DNA of 64,000 nucleotides, from positions 250,525-314,524 of the forward strand of contig DF820469.1 of assembly GCA_000739535.1 (NCBI GenBank). The letters run 5' to 3'. This DNA is from Candidatus Vecturithrix granuli. GTDB lineage: Bacteria; Moduliflexota; Moduliflexia; Moduliflexales; Moduliflexaceae. The notes below the pieces were generated by a model, which saw nothing but the letters and a program-made list of their open reading frames with translations, did no database searches and was not told where the DNA came from. The translations under genes were made by a program, and so were the position numbers. Each line of letters begins with the position of its first letter. The first letter of the stretch is position 1. Below, in pieces: positions 26,674 to 35,065 of the stretch.

Positions 26674-27252
26674 ATGCATTCCTCATTTTCCCCAGACATT
26701 GTCTCAGCATTAGAGCATCTGTTAACAGCGGACTATGATAGAATCCGACTGAGACTGTGGCGCAAATTTGGCGAGCAACTCCGAAATATTCCAGATGCGC
26801 CCACGCCTGACGATCTGTTACATGATGCGATTCAAAACCTGTTAGCCGGGCGAAGACACTGTCCGTTAGAGAGAGTCGAACTGGCGATCTGTCTGGTAAA
26901 TATTGTGAGGAGTAAAGTGAGTCATCTGTACGAGAAATGGAAACGAGCAGGGATTGTCAAAGTCTCTGATGAGGCACTGAATACGGTTCAATTAGCAGAC
27001 GAGCAGGACTCGGAATTGCGGGAAAACATTTTGGCGATTGTTGCCGATGATCCATTATTAACCGAAATCGTTGAATACCGGTTGGATCATCCCGAAGCAA
27101 AAGCTCGAAAAATTGCTGAGGCCTTAGGGATAGACATGCAGGAGATGTATAATGCGAACCGACGGTTAAAAGCGCGATTGAAGAGTTTAGTCCCTCCGAC
27201 CGAATCTACACATTCTCAAGGAGAATCAGCGGATGCTGCAGCCACCTCATGA
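26674..27252 (+). CDS. Sigma-70-like (ECF-type) factor heading the TIR cluster
   Basis: A 192-residue protein. Residues 1-90 are helical, with a sigma region 2-like pattern ('PTPDDLLHDAIQNLLAG' resembles the D-x-x-Q/H-E-x-F motif). The C-terminal part has a helix-turn-helix-like 'EAKARKIAEALGIDMQEMYN' and the region-4-like end 'NRRLKARLKSL'. Sequence similarity to classical ECF factors is loose, so a sigma-like regulator is the best reading, not a proven one. ATG 26674 follows GGAAAGAGG. The 3' end overlaps the next ORF by 20 bases, and all four genes to 30698 run together. It probably controls this cluster. Confidence 0.55.
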   Translation: MHSSFSPDIVSALEHLLTADYDRIRLRLWRKFGEQLRNIPDAPTPDDLLHDAIQNLLAGRRHCPLERVELAICLVNIVRSKVSHLYEKWKRAGIVKVSDEALNTVQLADEQDSELRENILAIVADDPLLTEIVEYRLDHPEAKARKIAEALGIDMQEMYNANRRLKARLKSLVPPTESTHSQGESADAAATS

Positions 27253-27439
27253 GCACAATCGTCAGGCGATAATCTGGTTGGAACAGTTTTGCCGGGACCT
27301 GAACGAAGATTCGGACATGCTGGAGACTCTGCCCATCGAAGAGGTACGGGCAGAATTGCAGGCCCTGGGCGCGAATGTTAAGGGGCTTCATGCGAAGTTG
27401 GCCAGGACACTTCGCAGTGCGAAAAACTACAACGTCTAA
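27233..27439 (+). CDS. Small helical protein, paralogue of the N-terminal domain of the next gene
   Basis: A 68-residue protein with no signal or membrane segment. About 41 of its first 64 residues are identical to the N-terminus of the next gene product, including WLEQF, DMLE(T/A)LPI and the C-terminal 'ARTLRSAK'. AAGGAG precedes the ATG, which lies inside the 3' end of the sigma-like gene. It is therefore a recent tandem copy of a single domain lacking the C-terminal beta domain of its paralogue. Function unknown. It could act as a free competitor, antitoxin or anti-sigma module. Confidence 0.7.
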   Translation: MLQPPHEHNRQAIIWLEQFCRDLNEDSDMLETLPIEEVRAELQALGANVKGLHAKLARTLRSAKNYNV

Positions 27440-27453
27440 GGGAGAAGCAGCGT

Positions 27454-28020
27454 ATGTCGCAACCATCTCATGAAAAAGACCACCAGGCAATGGCCTGGTT
27501 GGAACAGTTTTCTCGGCAAATAGACGATGATCCGGACATGCTGGAGGCACTGCCTATCGCAGAGATACGGGTAGAATTGCAGGCCCTGGGGGTGAATGTT
27601 GAAGGGTTTCATACGAGGCTGGCTAAGACGCTTCGCAGTGCGAAGTTGAAGCAGACAGCAAATACTCTAATACAATGGATATCTCCGATCTGGCAGCCTC
27701 AATGGGTGGGACAATTTGTCGGGGCAGGGGATATCCCGGAACAGACTCATACCTTTAGATTGGAGCATGGCGCGATTGACATCTCATGCTCCTGGAAACC
27801 CCAGTCCGGCGACACGCCTGCATACCTTGAGCTCTCATGGAAAGCGGATATCGTGATGGAAGGGGAATTCTGGTGCCGTTTTATTCACCCTGATACCAGG
27901 GTCGTGCTGGCAGATGTTCTGTTAGGGACATCCAAAGAAGGAGGCAAATATTTCACCCATCAGGAGCTAGGGTTTGATCCTTCGCAAGAGGCGTGGTCTA
28001 TCGTTATCCTGGTAAAGTAA
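27454..28020 (+). CDS. Two-domain protein of the TIR cluster: small helical domain plus beta-rich domain
   Basis: A 188-residue protein. Residues 1-65 duplicate the preceding small protein. Residues 85-188 form a beta-rich domain ('HGAIDISCSWKPQ', 'YLELSWKADIVMEGEFWCRF', 'LGTSKEGGKYFTHQELGFDP'). I cannot name the family. The second domain resembles Ig-like or carboxypeptidase-regulatory-like domains that accompany sigma-like factors in some genomes. GGGAGAAG precedes the ATG. It lies 14 bases after the small paralogue and 8 bases before the TIR gene. It may be an anti-sigma or effector-binding protein. Confidence 0.7.
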   Translation: MSQPSHEKDHQAMAWLEQFSRQIDDDPDMLEALPIAEIRVELQALGVNVEGFHTRLAKTLRSAKLKQTANTLIQWISPIWQPQWVGQFVGAGDIPEQTHTFRLEHGAIDISCSWKPQSGDTPAYLELSWKADIVMEGEFWCRFIHPDTRVVLADVLLGTSKEGGKYFTHQELGFDPSQEAWSIVILVK

Positions 28021-28028
28021 CACGACCT

Positions 28029-30698
28029 ATGATCCGCTTTGTGTATCCCAATGTAAATGCATCGGAGCAATTTGTCGGGTGCGGACGCTATATCACGACG
28101 AGTCCGGACGATCCCTGTCTCACAACTGACTACACTATTGCCACTCCGAATGTTGGCCATCTCTCCAAAGTCACGACCGCGGCGTCTCTCTTAGCCAAAG
28201 AATCGTTTGACTCCGATCAAGACGTGTATGAGCACAAGGATGATCCTACGATTCCCTATCTGGGGGATTCGATGGGGTTGGCGTACCTGCTGGCGCTGAT
28301 CCACCGATCCCGGCGAACCCTATGGGAGCAGAGTGGCGAGTCCCTGGATATTTGGTGTACCGGGGCCATTGACGCGGTAGGCGGGATGCCGATGTTACAC
28401 AATGTGTATCGGAATCTATTTGCGGTCAAACTCCAGGCCTTTCTTGCCGATGCCAAAGCCTCGCTGTTCATTGTGCCAGTGGCTAATCTTGAGCCGAAAT
28501 ATCGTCAGCTCTGCCGGCAAAAGGATGTCAGGGTGCTCTCCCTGGATCAGTGTTCTAAAGCCTCAATTCAGGAGATGGTCCGCAGAAAGACCATTTTACA
28601 GGTTCACGGAGATGAGTTAGCCGTCCTGGTAAAGGTCATTTTTATCCCTCCTTCCATACCCTCCCCTGACCTTTCTCATCAAGGTAGGTGGATTTCTTCT
28701 CCCCAACCAACCTTTGATGTCTTTTTAAGTTATGCGCCGCAAGATAAAACCTTTGTCAGGCATCTGGCGGAATATTTTAGGCATGAAGGGCTAAAAGTTT
28801 GGTTAGATGATGAGCAGATCGACATAGGCGATCAGATGATCAAAAAAATTGAACAGGGTCTTCAGAATAGTCAGTTTTTGGTCGTATGTCTGAGCAGATA
28901 TTTTAATAATTCGCCATGGTGTCGTTCAGAATGTTTACCGCGCCTCATTCGAGAAACAAACGTTCAAAATACCAAAGTGCTGCCAGTGATTGTTGGCGAT
29001 TATGAAGAGGCGGCGATCCCTGCATTTTTATACGATAAATACTATATCGATATTCGGGCAAACCAGGGATTAGAACGCTTGATGCGAAAGATTAAACCTG
29101 GAACGGACAGGGCGATTTCCCAAAATAAACCTGGATCAGGACACTACGAATTACCAGAGGAATTACAAGCTGGCCTCAGTGAACTTCAAAGTAAGCTCCT
29201 GCTGTTTTCGAAAAAGGCGGTTGTCAATGACGAGGTCGTCGTTGAGTTTGATCAAATTGGATTACAATTGCTGCATTTACTTGAAGATTTTCCCAGATAT
29301 TTTGACGAATTTCACGAACTGATCGCAGAATATCAACATTTCGCAGAGAATATGTTCAATGTAATTACTGCTCAGGAATATCGCCGACTATTCGCCTTTC
29401 GCTTCAGGGAGCTTGAGCAGTGTATTGAGGATCTGGCGGGTGGTTTTAATTATGGTGAAAGCTTTCTGGCAAAAACATTGAGCGGCTCCTTCACTGATTC
29501 ACCCTATGCTTTTTACAGGGTTGATTTTGATGAATTGGAGATTGAACACGGGGTCAAAAGATTAATGAGTAGTGACGAAATCGAGGAGAGCGAAGGGATC
29601 GATTGGCTATTGAAAGCAGGATTTACTGAGGCAGAAACGCGTCTTCAAAGAATATCTGATTTGGATAAGTTAAACCAGGTGTTTAACGTCCTTTGGAAAC
29701 GTTTTCCGCGAATTCTACTCTATTATCATGAGACCTTTTGGGAATTAGTGAAATACATGCTTGTAAAGGATCCGCTTAGATGGAAATTACGATTTCATGC
29801 TTTAAAAATCTTGCTACAACGATCGTTGACAGCCAGCCAGGCCTTAGAAATTTTAAAAAATTTTGTTCCCTCAGAACAGCAAATTCTCAGCGCATTTCTT
29901 GTTTTACACCCCAAATGCGAATGCCGAAAATTCGCAATGGAGATCCTCCCAAGTGATGATAGATGGGATTTCCTTTTATGCCCAGCTGTTCCCTGGTTGA
30001 TCATACAAGAGTTGGTGGAGAAAAGTTGCCAGGATTCTCATGACAGTTATATAAAAGCACTCTTTCTGCTCTTGCGACCTCGGCTATCCCTCGTAAATAG
30101 CCCCCTGGCGATAGCAAAAGCCTATCAAATTATCAAATTATTCTATTACGTTCCAGTTTTTTTACAGGAGACATTTTTCCAGGCGTTGATTAATCTCCAC
30201 AATCAAGTGAATGGAAAGGCTCAGTTGTTCCCTATCACCAGAGATCTGGAACATGAAATGAGGCAGGCATTTCAAGCATTTTGCGCTAAAGACCAACTCA
30301 GAGATGTTGATATTACGGAAATGACGCATATTCCCCTTCCCATCCAAAGAAAGCTAGCGCATGATGGTTATCTGCCCAAATATTTTATTTGTAATATCCG
30401 AGACATCATTGCCCTGGAAACCGTTCCTTATGTAGAACGCCGTCCGGATGTGATCAAATTTTTTAGATTGTACCGAATTAATGCCCGAGCGCTTGAGAAA
30501 CTGGCCAGTAATAAACTCCTTATGCGAGAATATCAAAACCGTGCAGCGTTTTGTTATAACCCAAAGGCGAATTCCGTCTTGATCAGAACATATCTGTCAA
30601 CTCTGACACGAAGAGATCTTAAAGATATTTCCAGGAATCACAATGTTAGTGCGTATGCTCGTGAATTGGCAGCAAAGTACCTGAGTCGTTGCAAATGA
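28029..30698 (+). CDS. TIR-domain effector with N-terminal Lon-like domain and C-terminal helical repeats
   Basis: An 889-residue protein. Residues 1-205 resemble the proteolytic domain of Lon/S16 peptidases: 'YLGDSMGLAYLLAL' with candidate nucleophile S81, 'CTGAIDAVGGM', K134 in 'FAVKLQAFL' as possible general base, then 'ASLFIVPVANL'. Residues 228-358 are a TIR domain ('FDVFLSYAPQDK', 'LKVWLDDEQIDIGD', 'NNSPWCRSECLPRL') that keeps the putative NADase glutamate E301. Residues 365-889 are mostly helical repeats. ATG 28029 follows the previous stop by 8 bases. A GTG at 27993 is an alternative. TIR proteins with intact Glu commonly deplete NAD+ in antiphage or conflict systems. The Lon-like call is from motif memory and is less certain than the TIR call. 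Confidence 0.85.
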   Translation: MIRFVYPNVNASEQFVGCGRYITTSPDDPCLTTDYTIATPNVGHLSKVTTAASLLAKESFDSDQDVYEHKDDPTIPYLGDSMGLAYLLALIHRSRRTLWEQSGESLDIWCTGAIDAVGGMPMLHNVYRNLFAVKLQAFLADAKASLFIVPVANLEPKYRQLCRQKDVRVLSLDQCSKASIQEMVRRKTILQVHGDELAVLVKVIFIPPSIPSPDLSHQGRWISSPQPTFDVFLSYAPQDKTFVRHLAEYFRHEGLKVWLDDEQIDIGDQMIKKIEQGLQNSQFLVVCLSRYFNNSPWCRSECLPRLIRETNVQNTKVLPVIVGDYEEAAIPAFLYDKYYIDIRANQGLERLMRKIKPGTDRAISQNKPGSGHYELPEELQAGLSELQSKLLLFSKKAVVNDEVVVEFDQIGLQLLHLLEDFPRYFDEFHELIAEYQHFAENMFNVITAQEYRRLFAFRFRELEQCIEDLAGGFNYGESFLAKTLSGSFTDSPYAFYRVDFDELEIEHGVKRLMSSDEIEESEGIDWLLKAGFTEAETRLQRISDLDKLNQVFNVLWKRFPRILLYYHETFWELVKYMLVKDPLRWKLRFHALKILLQRSLTASQALEILKNFVPSEQQILSAFLVLHPKCECRKFAMEILPSDDRWDFLLCPAVPWLIIQELVEKSCQDSHDSYIKALFLLLRPRLSLVNSPLAIAKAYQIIKLFYYVPVFLQETFFQALINLHNQVNGKAQLFPITRDLEHEMRQAFQAFCAKDQLRDVDITEMTHIPLPIQRKLAHDGYLPKYFICNIRDIIALETVPYVERRPDVIKFFRLYRINARALEKLASNKLLMREYQNRAAFCYNPKANSVLIRTYLSTLTRRDLKDISRNHNVSAYARELAAKYLSRCK

Positions 30699-30762
30699 CC
30701 TGAAATGGTAGGGTAAGTTGTTCTTATTTTGCTCCTCATATCCAGATACCACTACCAAAATT

Positions 30763-32157
30763 TTATATGGCTGGCTCCGGCAGGGTTCGATTGATTTCAG
30801 CTATGCGATAGCCAAAGCCTGGCCCTTGAAGCGTGGAGAGATCGATCCGGCCGTTGCGGCGGCGATACAGGCCGGGATGAACGGCGGCTTCAGGCAGGGA
30901 GGCGTCGGGATAAAACTGCATGGAATTGGTTTCTACGCCCATAATTGTGCCGGCATGGGCGGCAAGTAAGACGTGCGGAATCTGCGCCAACATCGGGTTA
31001 GTCAGGTCTTGTACCATCAGAGTCATGCCATGCGCTTTGGCCCAACAGAGACTTAACAGCGCGCCAGTCTGGGTTTTACAGGTTTTTAACGCGACCCCGG
31101 TCCAGCCAAGTGTGCGTCCCAGGCGAATCAGACGCCAATCATGCGCGCTTTCATCCATAAATAACGGTTTACGGGCAGAAACGCTGTGGACGTCAATCTG
31201 ATGCTGTTCCAGATCGTAAGGAAAAGGCTGCTCAACATACAAGATCATGCCGTACAAGCGCGGATATTCATACAACAGCCGATCGAGAATGGTGTTCACA
31301 TAGTCAGGATCAGTCACCGTGCAGTTAAAATCCGCGCTCAACCATAAAACCTCATATTCCAGTCCGATTTCGCCCACCTGCACCAGACGCTTGTAATCCC
31401 AGGCCGCATCATTGCCGCGTAATTTCACTTTCAGACATTGCAAGCCGTCCTGTTGAATCCAATCCGGCAGCAGCACCGGATAGCCGTCATGCAAGGCAAC
31501 AAAGGTGATTTCCGACGGTAAAAGCCAATCGAGGCCGCCAACAAGATGCCAGGCTATCAGGGATGTCGGAACAGGTCGTGCAAAGAAGTCCGCAGGATAT
31601 TTGCCGTGAAACGCCGCCGCACTTTGTTCAACAGGTTGCAGGTAATGCGAGAGATCATGGTTCATGTATTCGGCGCAATACAGTTCATACACCGGTTTTT
31701 GATGCAAGACACCGTAGGCATCGTGTAAGGCGATGTCAAAAGCCGAACAGCAGACTAAAGCCGCCAGCCAGGGCACAGGTTCCGAGGTTTTCACAGTTGT
31801 GTTGAATTCTTGCAGTAAACGCGGAAGTTCCTGCTCCTGAAAGGCATGACCGATTTCCAGCGGATGCCCGCTCAGGCTGAAATCTTTCCAGGATCGCGCC
31901 AGGCGCACGGTAAAATCTTTCAGCGCGACGTGGCGTTCCTCATACGAAAGCGTTCCGGGCCAAACCCATTGTACGCTCAACGGGGTTTCCCCCCAGCCCT
32001 CGGCAGAATGTCCAGCCTGATCTTCAACCCGTATCCATACCCTGGCGCAGGTGACAGAGGTGACTGTTTCGGGGCCGAATTTTAAAGGCACTCTGGTTTC
32101 AACCGGCAAAAAATATACACGCACATCTTTGGGGGTAATATCTGTGTTCCTGGCCAT
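30763..32157 (-). CDS. Enolase-superfamily enzyme (mandelate racemase/muconate lactonizing type)
   Basis: A 464-residue cytoplasmic enzyme with an N-terminal capping domain and a C-terminal barrel. Active-site elements are visible: K243-x-K245 ('LKVKLRG'), metal ligands D276 ('SADFN'), E309 ('YVEQPF') and D335 ('FMDES'), and K358 ('VALKTCKTQTG') on the opposite side. This Lys/Lys layout is that of the muconate lactonizing subgroup (racemases, epimerases, cycloisomerases). It is about 60-90 residues longer than typical members. AAAGGA precedes the ATG. It is divergent from the sugar ABC operon, which suggests a sugar-acid or dipeptide-like substrate, but this cannot be settled here. Confidence 0.85.
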   Translation of the reverse strand: MARNTDITPKDVRVYFLPVETRVPLKFGPETVTSVTCARVWIRVEDQAGHSAEGWGETPLSVQWVWPGTLSYEERHVALKDFTVRLARSWKDFSLSGHPLEIGHAFQEQELPRLLQEFNTTVKTSEPVPWLAALVCCSAFDIALHDAYGVLHQKPVYELYCAEYMNHDLSHYLQPVEQSAAAFHGKYPADFFARPVPTSLIAWHLVGGLDWLLPSEITFVALHDGYPVLLPDWIQQDGLQCLKVKLRGNDAAWDYKRLVQVGEIGLEYEVLWLSADFNCTVTDPDYVNTILDRLLYEYPRLYGMILYVEQPFPYDLEQHQIDVHSVSARKPLFMDESAHDWRLIRLGRTLGWTGVALKTCKTQTGALLSLCWAKAHGMTLMVQDLTNPMLAQIPHVLLAAHAGTIMGVETNSMQFYPDASLPEAAVHPGLYRRRNGRIDLSTLQGPGFGYRIAEINRTLPEPAI

Positions 32158-32170
32158 GCTTTTTTCCTTT

Positions 32171-32279
32171 GAAACTACAGGGATTTTCTGTAAGAAGGAT
32201 TTTTAACGGCGAATTGGTCGGCGTGACGCCGAACCATACTTCTGAGAATCCTTCCTATACAAAATCCTTAGTCGTTTCA
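32171..32279. repeat. Palindromic repeat, family C (copy 2)
   Basis: It begins GAAACTACAGGGATTTTCTG, continues TAAGAAGGATTT, and ends with the partner CCTTCCTATACAAAATCCTT and GTTTC. The centre contains an unrelated hairpin, TCGGCGTGACGCCGA, near 32218-32232. It lies between the divergent enolase-superfamily gene and the sugar operon. Confidence 0.75.
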
Positions 32280-32321
32280 TGCTGATGGACGAGCCTGAGC
32301 TTCATGATAGCTCCTTTGAAA

Positions 32322-32388
32322 ATGTAGCGCGAAATTCCTTTCCGCACATCAGACGGACATGATCGCGAAAGGGAATTTCGCGCTACAT
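32322..32388. repeat. Palindromic repeat, family A (divergent copy)
   Basis: ATGTAGCGCGAAATTCC... pairs with ...GGAATTTCGCGCTACAT. The middle bases of the arms differ from other A copies but compensate each other (TTCC/GGAA), so pairing is kept. The flank GAGCCTGAGCTTCATGATA just before it resembles the tail after the copies at 38221 and 43675. Confidence 0.8.
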
Positions 32389-32490
32389 CGTAGTTTCATT
32401 GCTTTTACACTCCAGGATATTATGTACCCATGCGCATTCGTTCTGTCAAGGTGAATTTCCATTGCTGCCGCTTTTCCGCATAAAATATTC

Positions 32491-32518
32491 TTGACAAGTG
32501 CATCATGCCTTTTATGTA
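32491..32518 (+). promoter_or_regulatory. Possible promoter of the sugar ABC operon
   Basis: TTGACA at 32491-32496 followed after 16 bases by TATGTA. It is about 225 bases before the binding-protein start, with an untranslated leader containing CCTCGATTTCGAGG (about 32586-32599) as a small hairpin. Confidence 0.35.
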
Positions 32519-32741
32519 AAGTGGAACGAAATGAAAATTTCGCTCGCTGACATATCATATCTTCAAGCAGGGGGTACTTCGAAACCTCGATTTCGAGGTA
32601 CATGGAGAGGAGGTGAGGTGTGGCAGAAACTACACACGTGCTTTGGATCGTGCAAAATTGTTTTCTCATGATGAATCCAAACGAGAGGGTGTATCGAACG
32701 ATGTGAACATACACCGAAACTCAACGAAAAAGGAGGGCAAC

Positions 32742-34058
32742 ATGAAGACTCAAAGGTTTTTGATGTGTGTGACTGCTCTGGTCATGATGACTATTGGTTT
32801 TAGTTTTATTACTCCTGATATGGCCCTGGCAGAAGATTCTATCGAAATAGCACTGTGGGGCGGATGGCCGGAGATCGAGCCGGTTTACCAGGAGGTGGCG
32901 GACGCCTATCACGCAAAGCATCCCAATGTCACGATCAAGGTGCTCACCAGTCCCTTACGCGAATTTGAGCAGAAACTCTCAGCCACGATTCCTGCTGATA
33001 CGGCCGCTTGCATTATCGAAGCCTCGCCCTATCCCATGCAGAAGTTCCTGGCAGCGGGACTGATTCCCCCTGCTCCGGCGAATGTGGTTGAGTTTATGAC
33101 TGCCGCCGGACGTTTTCCTGAAGCTCTGGTGAAGGATAATCTGGCCGAAGACGGCAATTATTACGGCCTCAACTATTTCCAGGGACGCCATTCGATCTAC
33201 TGGAACAAAGACAAGTTTGCGGCTGCCGGTCTGACAACTCCGCCTGAAACCATGGAACAAGTGATAGAGTATGCCCAAAAACTGGCTGAGTATGACGGCG
33301 ATAAACTCATTTCCAGCGGCCTGAGCCTGCGACTTTCCGGCGGAGGCAGCGGCGTGGGTGAGAAATTCTGGATGTATTTGTTTCCCAATGGCGGCACGAT
33401 CATTGAGAAAACCCCGTCCGGCAAGTGGCATAATGGCTATAACAATGAAGCCGGACGCAAAACCGTGCAAATGTATCTGGATTTAGTGTGGAAGCACAAA
33501 GCTGACAGCCACGAAATCAAGCACGACGCCGAAGCGTTTGAATTAGGACAAACGGCGATGTTTGTGCGCGAATCCTGGGTGATCGGCGATGCGGCCAAAA
33601 AAGCGCCGAACCTGAATTTTGATACCGCGCCGATGCCTAAGGGCGAACGTTGGGGTGATTTAGCCACAGGAGTGAACCTGTACGTGTCGCGCACTTGTAA
33701 ACATCCAGATGTAGCGTGGGATTTTCTGCTGTTCTTGAATTCGGAAGAAAATTTACAAACCCTGCTCAAGAAAACCGGCTGGCTGCCGCAGCGCCTGGAC
33801 GTTGATTTGTCGCCGGTGGTCAATGAGACACCGCAGTATAAATCGTTCCTGTTCAGCGCTCCTGACTATCAGATTTATACGTATCCAACTCTACCGGAAT
33901 TTGATGAGATTCTGACCAAGTTTGCGGAACGTCTGGTCAACGCGTTCCTGGATAAGTCGCTGGTGGATAATCCAGACGGCGTCGCCAAACTTCTGGAAGA
34001 AGCTGCGGCTGAAACCGACGCCATTCTCAAACGTAACGGGCATTACGGTACGGAATAA
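32742..34058 (+). CDS. Sugar ABC transporter substrate-binding protein (family 1)
   Basis: A 438-residue exported protein. Signal peptide MKTQRFLMCVTALVMMTIGF with cleavage near MALA-ED. The mature part is a family 1 solute-binding protein ('IEIALWGGWPEIEPVYQEVA', 'VTIKVLTSPL', 'YGLNYFQGRHSIYWNKDKF', 'GQTAMFVRESWV'). It binds a sugar or oligosaccharide in the periplasm. AGGAGGG precedes ATG 32742. A longer frame upstream is not supported. The next two genes are the matching permeases. A hairpin plus T-tract after the stop may reduce read-through into them. The ligand is unknown. Neighbouring dehydrogenases hint at a polyol or sugar acid. Confidence 0.9.
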   Translation: MKTQRFLMCVTALVMMTIGFSFITPDMALAEDSIEIALWGGWPEIEPVYQEVADAYHAKHPNVTIKVLTSPLREFEQKLSATIPADTAACIIEASPYPMQKFLAAGLIPPAPANVVEFMTAAGRFPEALVKDNLAEDGNYYGLNYFQGRHSIYWNKDKFAAAGLTTPPETMEQVIEYAQKLAEYDGDKLISSGLSLRLSGGGSGVGEKFWMYLFPNGGTIIEKTPSGKWHNGYNNEAGRKTVQMYLDLVWKHKADSHEIKHDAEAFELGQTAMFVRESWVIGDAAKKAPNLNFDTAPMPKGERWGDLATGVNLYVSRTCKHPDVAWDFLLFLNSEENLQTLLKKTGWLPQRLDVDLSPVVNETPQYKSFLFSAPDYQIYTYPTLPEFDEILTKFAERLVNAFLDKSLVDNPDGVAKLLEEAAAETDAILKRNGHYGTE

Positions 34059-34067
34059 TATCGGCAG

Positions 34068-34108
34068 ATTGGCGCGAGATCAGGATTGGTTTCGCGCCAA
34101 TTATTTTT
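34068..34108 (+). terminator. Intra-operon attenuator after the binding-protein gene
   Basis: A 10-bp perfect stem, ATTGGCGCGA (34068-34077) with TCGCGCCAAT (34092-34101), followed by TATTTTTT. Partial termination here would give more binding protein than permease, a common arrangement in ABC importers. Confidence 0.65.
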
Positions 34109-34130
34109 TGAGACTGAGAAAGGAAGGGAC

Positions 34131-35063
34131 ATGAATAACGCCAACACAAGCGCGATCAGACCGCAATCATCATCTCGATTCTGGACCATAGAACGTCGCA
34201 AATGGATGTTTTGTTACACCGGGCTGCTGCCTGTTCTCGGTCTATTCATGCTGCTGCGGATCATTCCAATTGTGCGCACATTTATCCTGAGCTTTTATGA
34301 CTCTGATTTGATTAACCCCCAGAGCCGCTTTATCGGAGTAGAGAACTATCTGAGTTTGTTCAGCGACTACCTCTTCCGAACCGCGCTCCTCAACACCACC
34401 CTTTTTGCAGTGGGCACCGTGACCTTAAGCGTGGGATTCGGTTTGTTTTTAGCGTTGCTGATGAACCAGAAGATCCGGTTGAGCGCGTTTTACGAAACCG
34501 TGTATTTTCTACCGGTCATTACCCCGATGGTGCCGGTCTCCATCATCTGGAAATGGATTTATGATCCTTCTTTTGGGTTGCTGAACTATATCCTCTCCTG
34601 GTTCGGGATCGATCCTGTGGGTTGGCTGGTCTATCCCAAAATCGGCTTATGGGCGATTGTGGTGATGAGCGCGTGGAAACTGGTGGGATATAACATGGTG
34701 CTCTTTCTGGTCGGTCTGCGCAGCATCCCGGATGAATATGTCGAGGCGGCCGCCCTGGACGGGGCCGGAAGATTCGGCCTATTTCGTTATATCACGCTTC
34801 CCTTGCTCAAACCGATCATTTTATTAGTGGTGGTCATTAATACCATCAGTTCCTACAATGTGTTCACGCAAGTGTATGTCATGACCGCCGGTTCACAAGG
34901 CACGGCCGCAAATCCGGTGCGGGTGCTGGTGTATGACATCTGGGAAAATGCCTTCCGTTATTTCCGCATGGGCTATGCTTCGGCTGAGGCTGTGATCTTA
35001 TTTCTGATTGTGCTGCTTTTGACCCTGGTACAATTTCGCGCCATGCGCAGCGAGGAGGTGTAG
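34131..35063 (+). CDS. Sugar ABC transporter permease (MalF/UgpA type)
   Basis: A 310-residue inner-membrane permease with six predicted membrane segments. The cytoplasmic EAA loop that contacts the ATPase is visible as 'EYVEAAALDGAGRFGLFRYI'. The N-terminus before the first membrane segment is about 35 residues and polar. AAAGGAAGGGAC precedes the ATG at 34131. A longer frame from 34086 would start within the attenuator region. It pairs with the next permease, 2 bases downstream. Confidence 0.92.
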   Translation: MNNANTSAIRPQSSSRFWTIERRKWMFCYTGLLPVLGLFMLLRIIPIVRTFILSFYDSDLINPQSRFIGVENYLSLFSDYLFRTALLNTTLFAVGTVTLSVGFGLFLALLMNQKIRLSAFYETVYFLPVITPMVPVSIIWKWIYDPSFGLLNYILSWFGIDPVGWLVYPKIGLWAIVVMSAWKLVGYNMVLFLVGLRSIPDEYVEAAALDGAGRFGLFRYITLPLLKPIILLVVVINTISSYNVFTQVYVMTAGSQGTAANPVRVLVYDIWENAFRYFRMGYASAEAVILFLIVLLLTLVQFRAMRSEEV

Positions 35064-35065
35064 CC

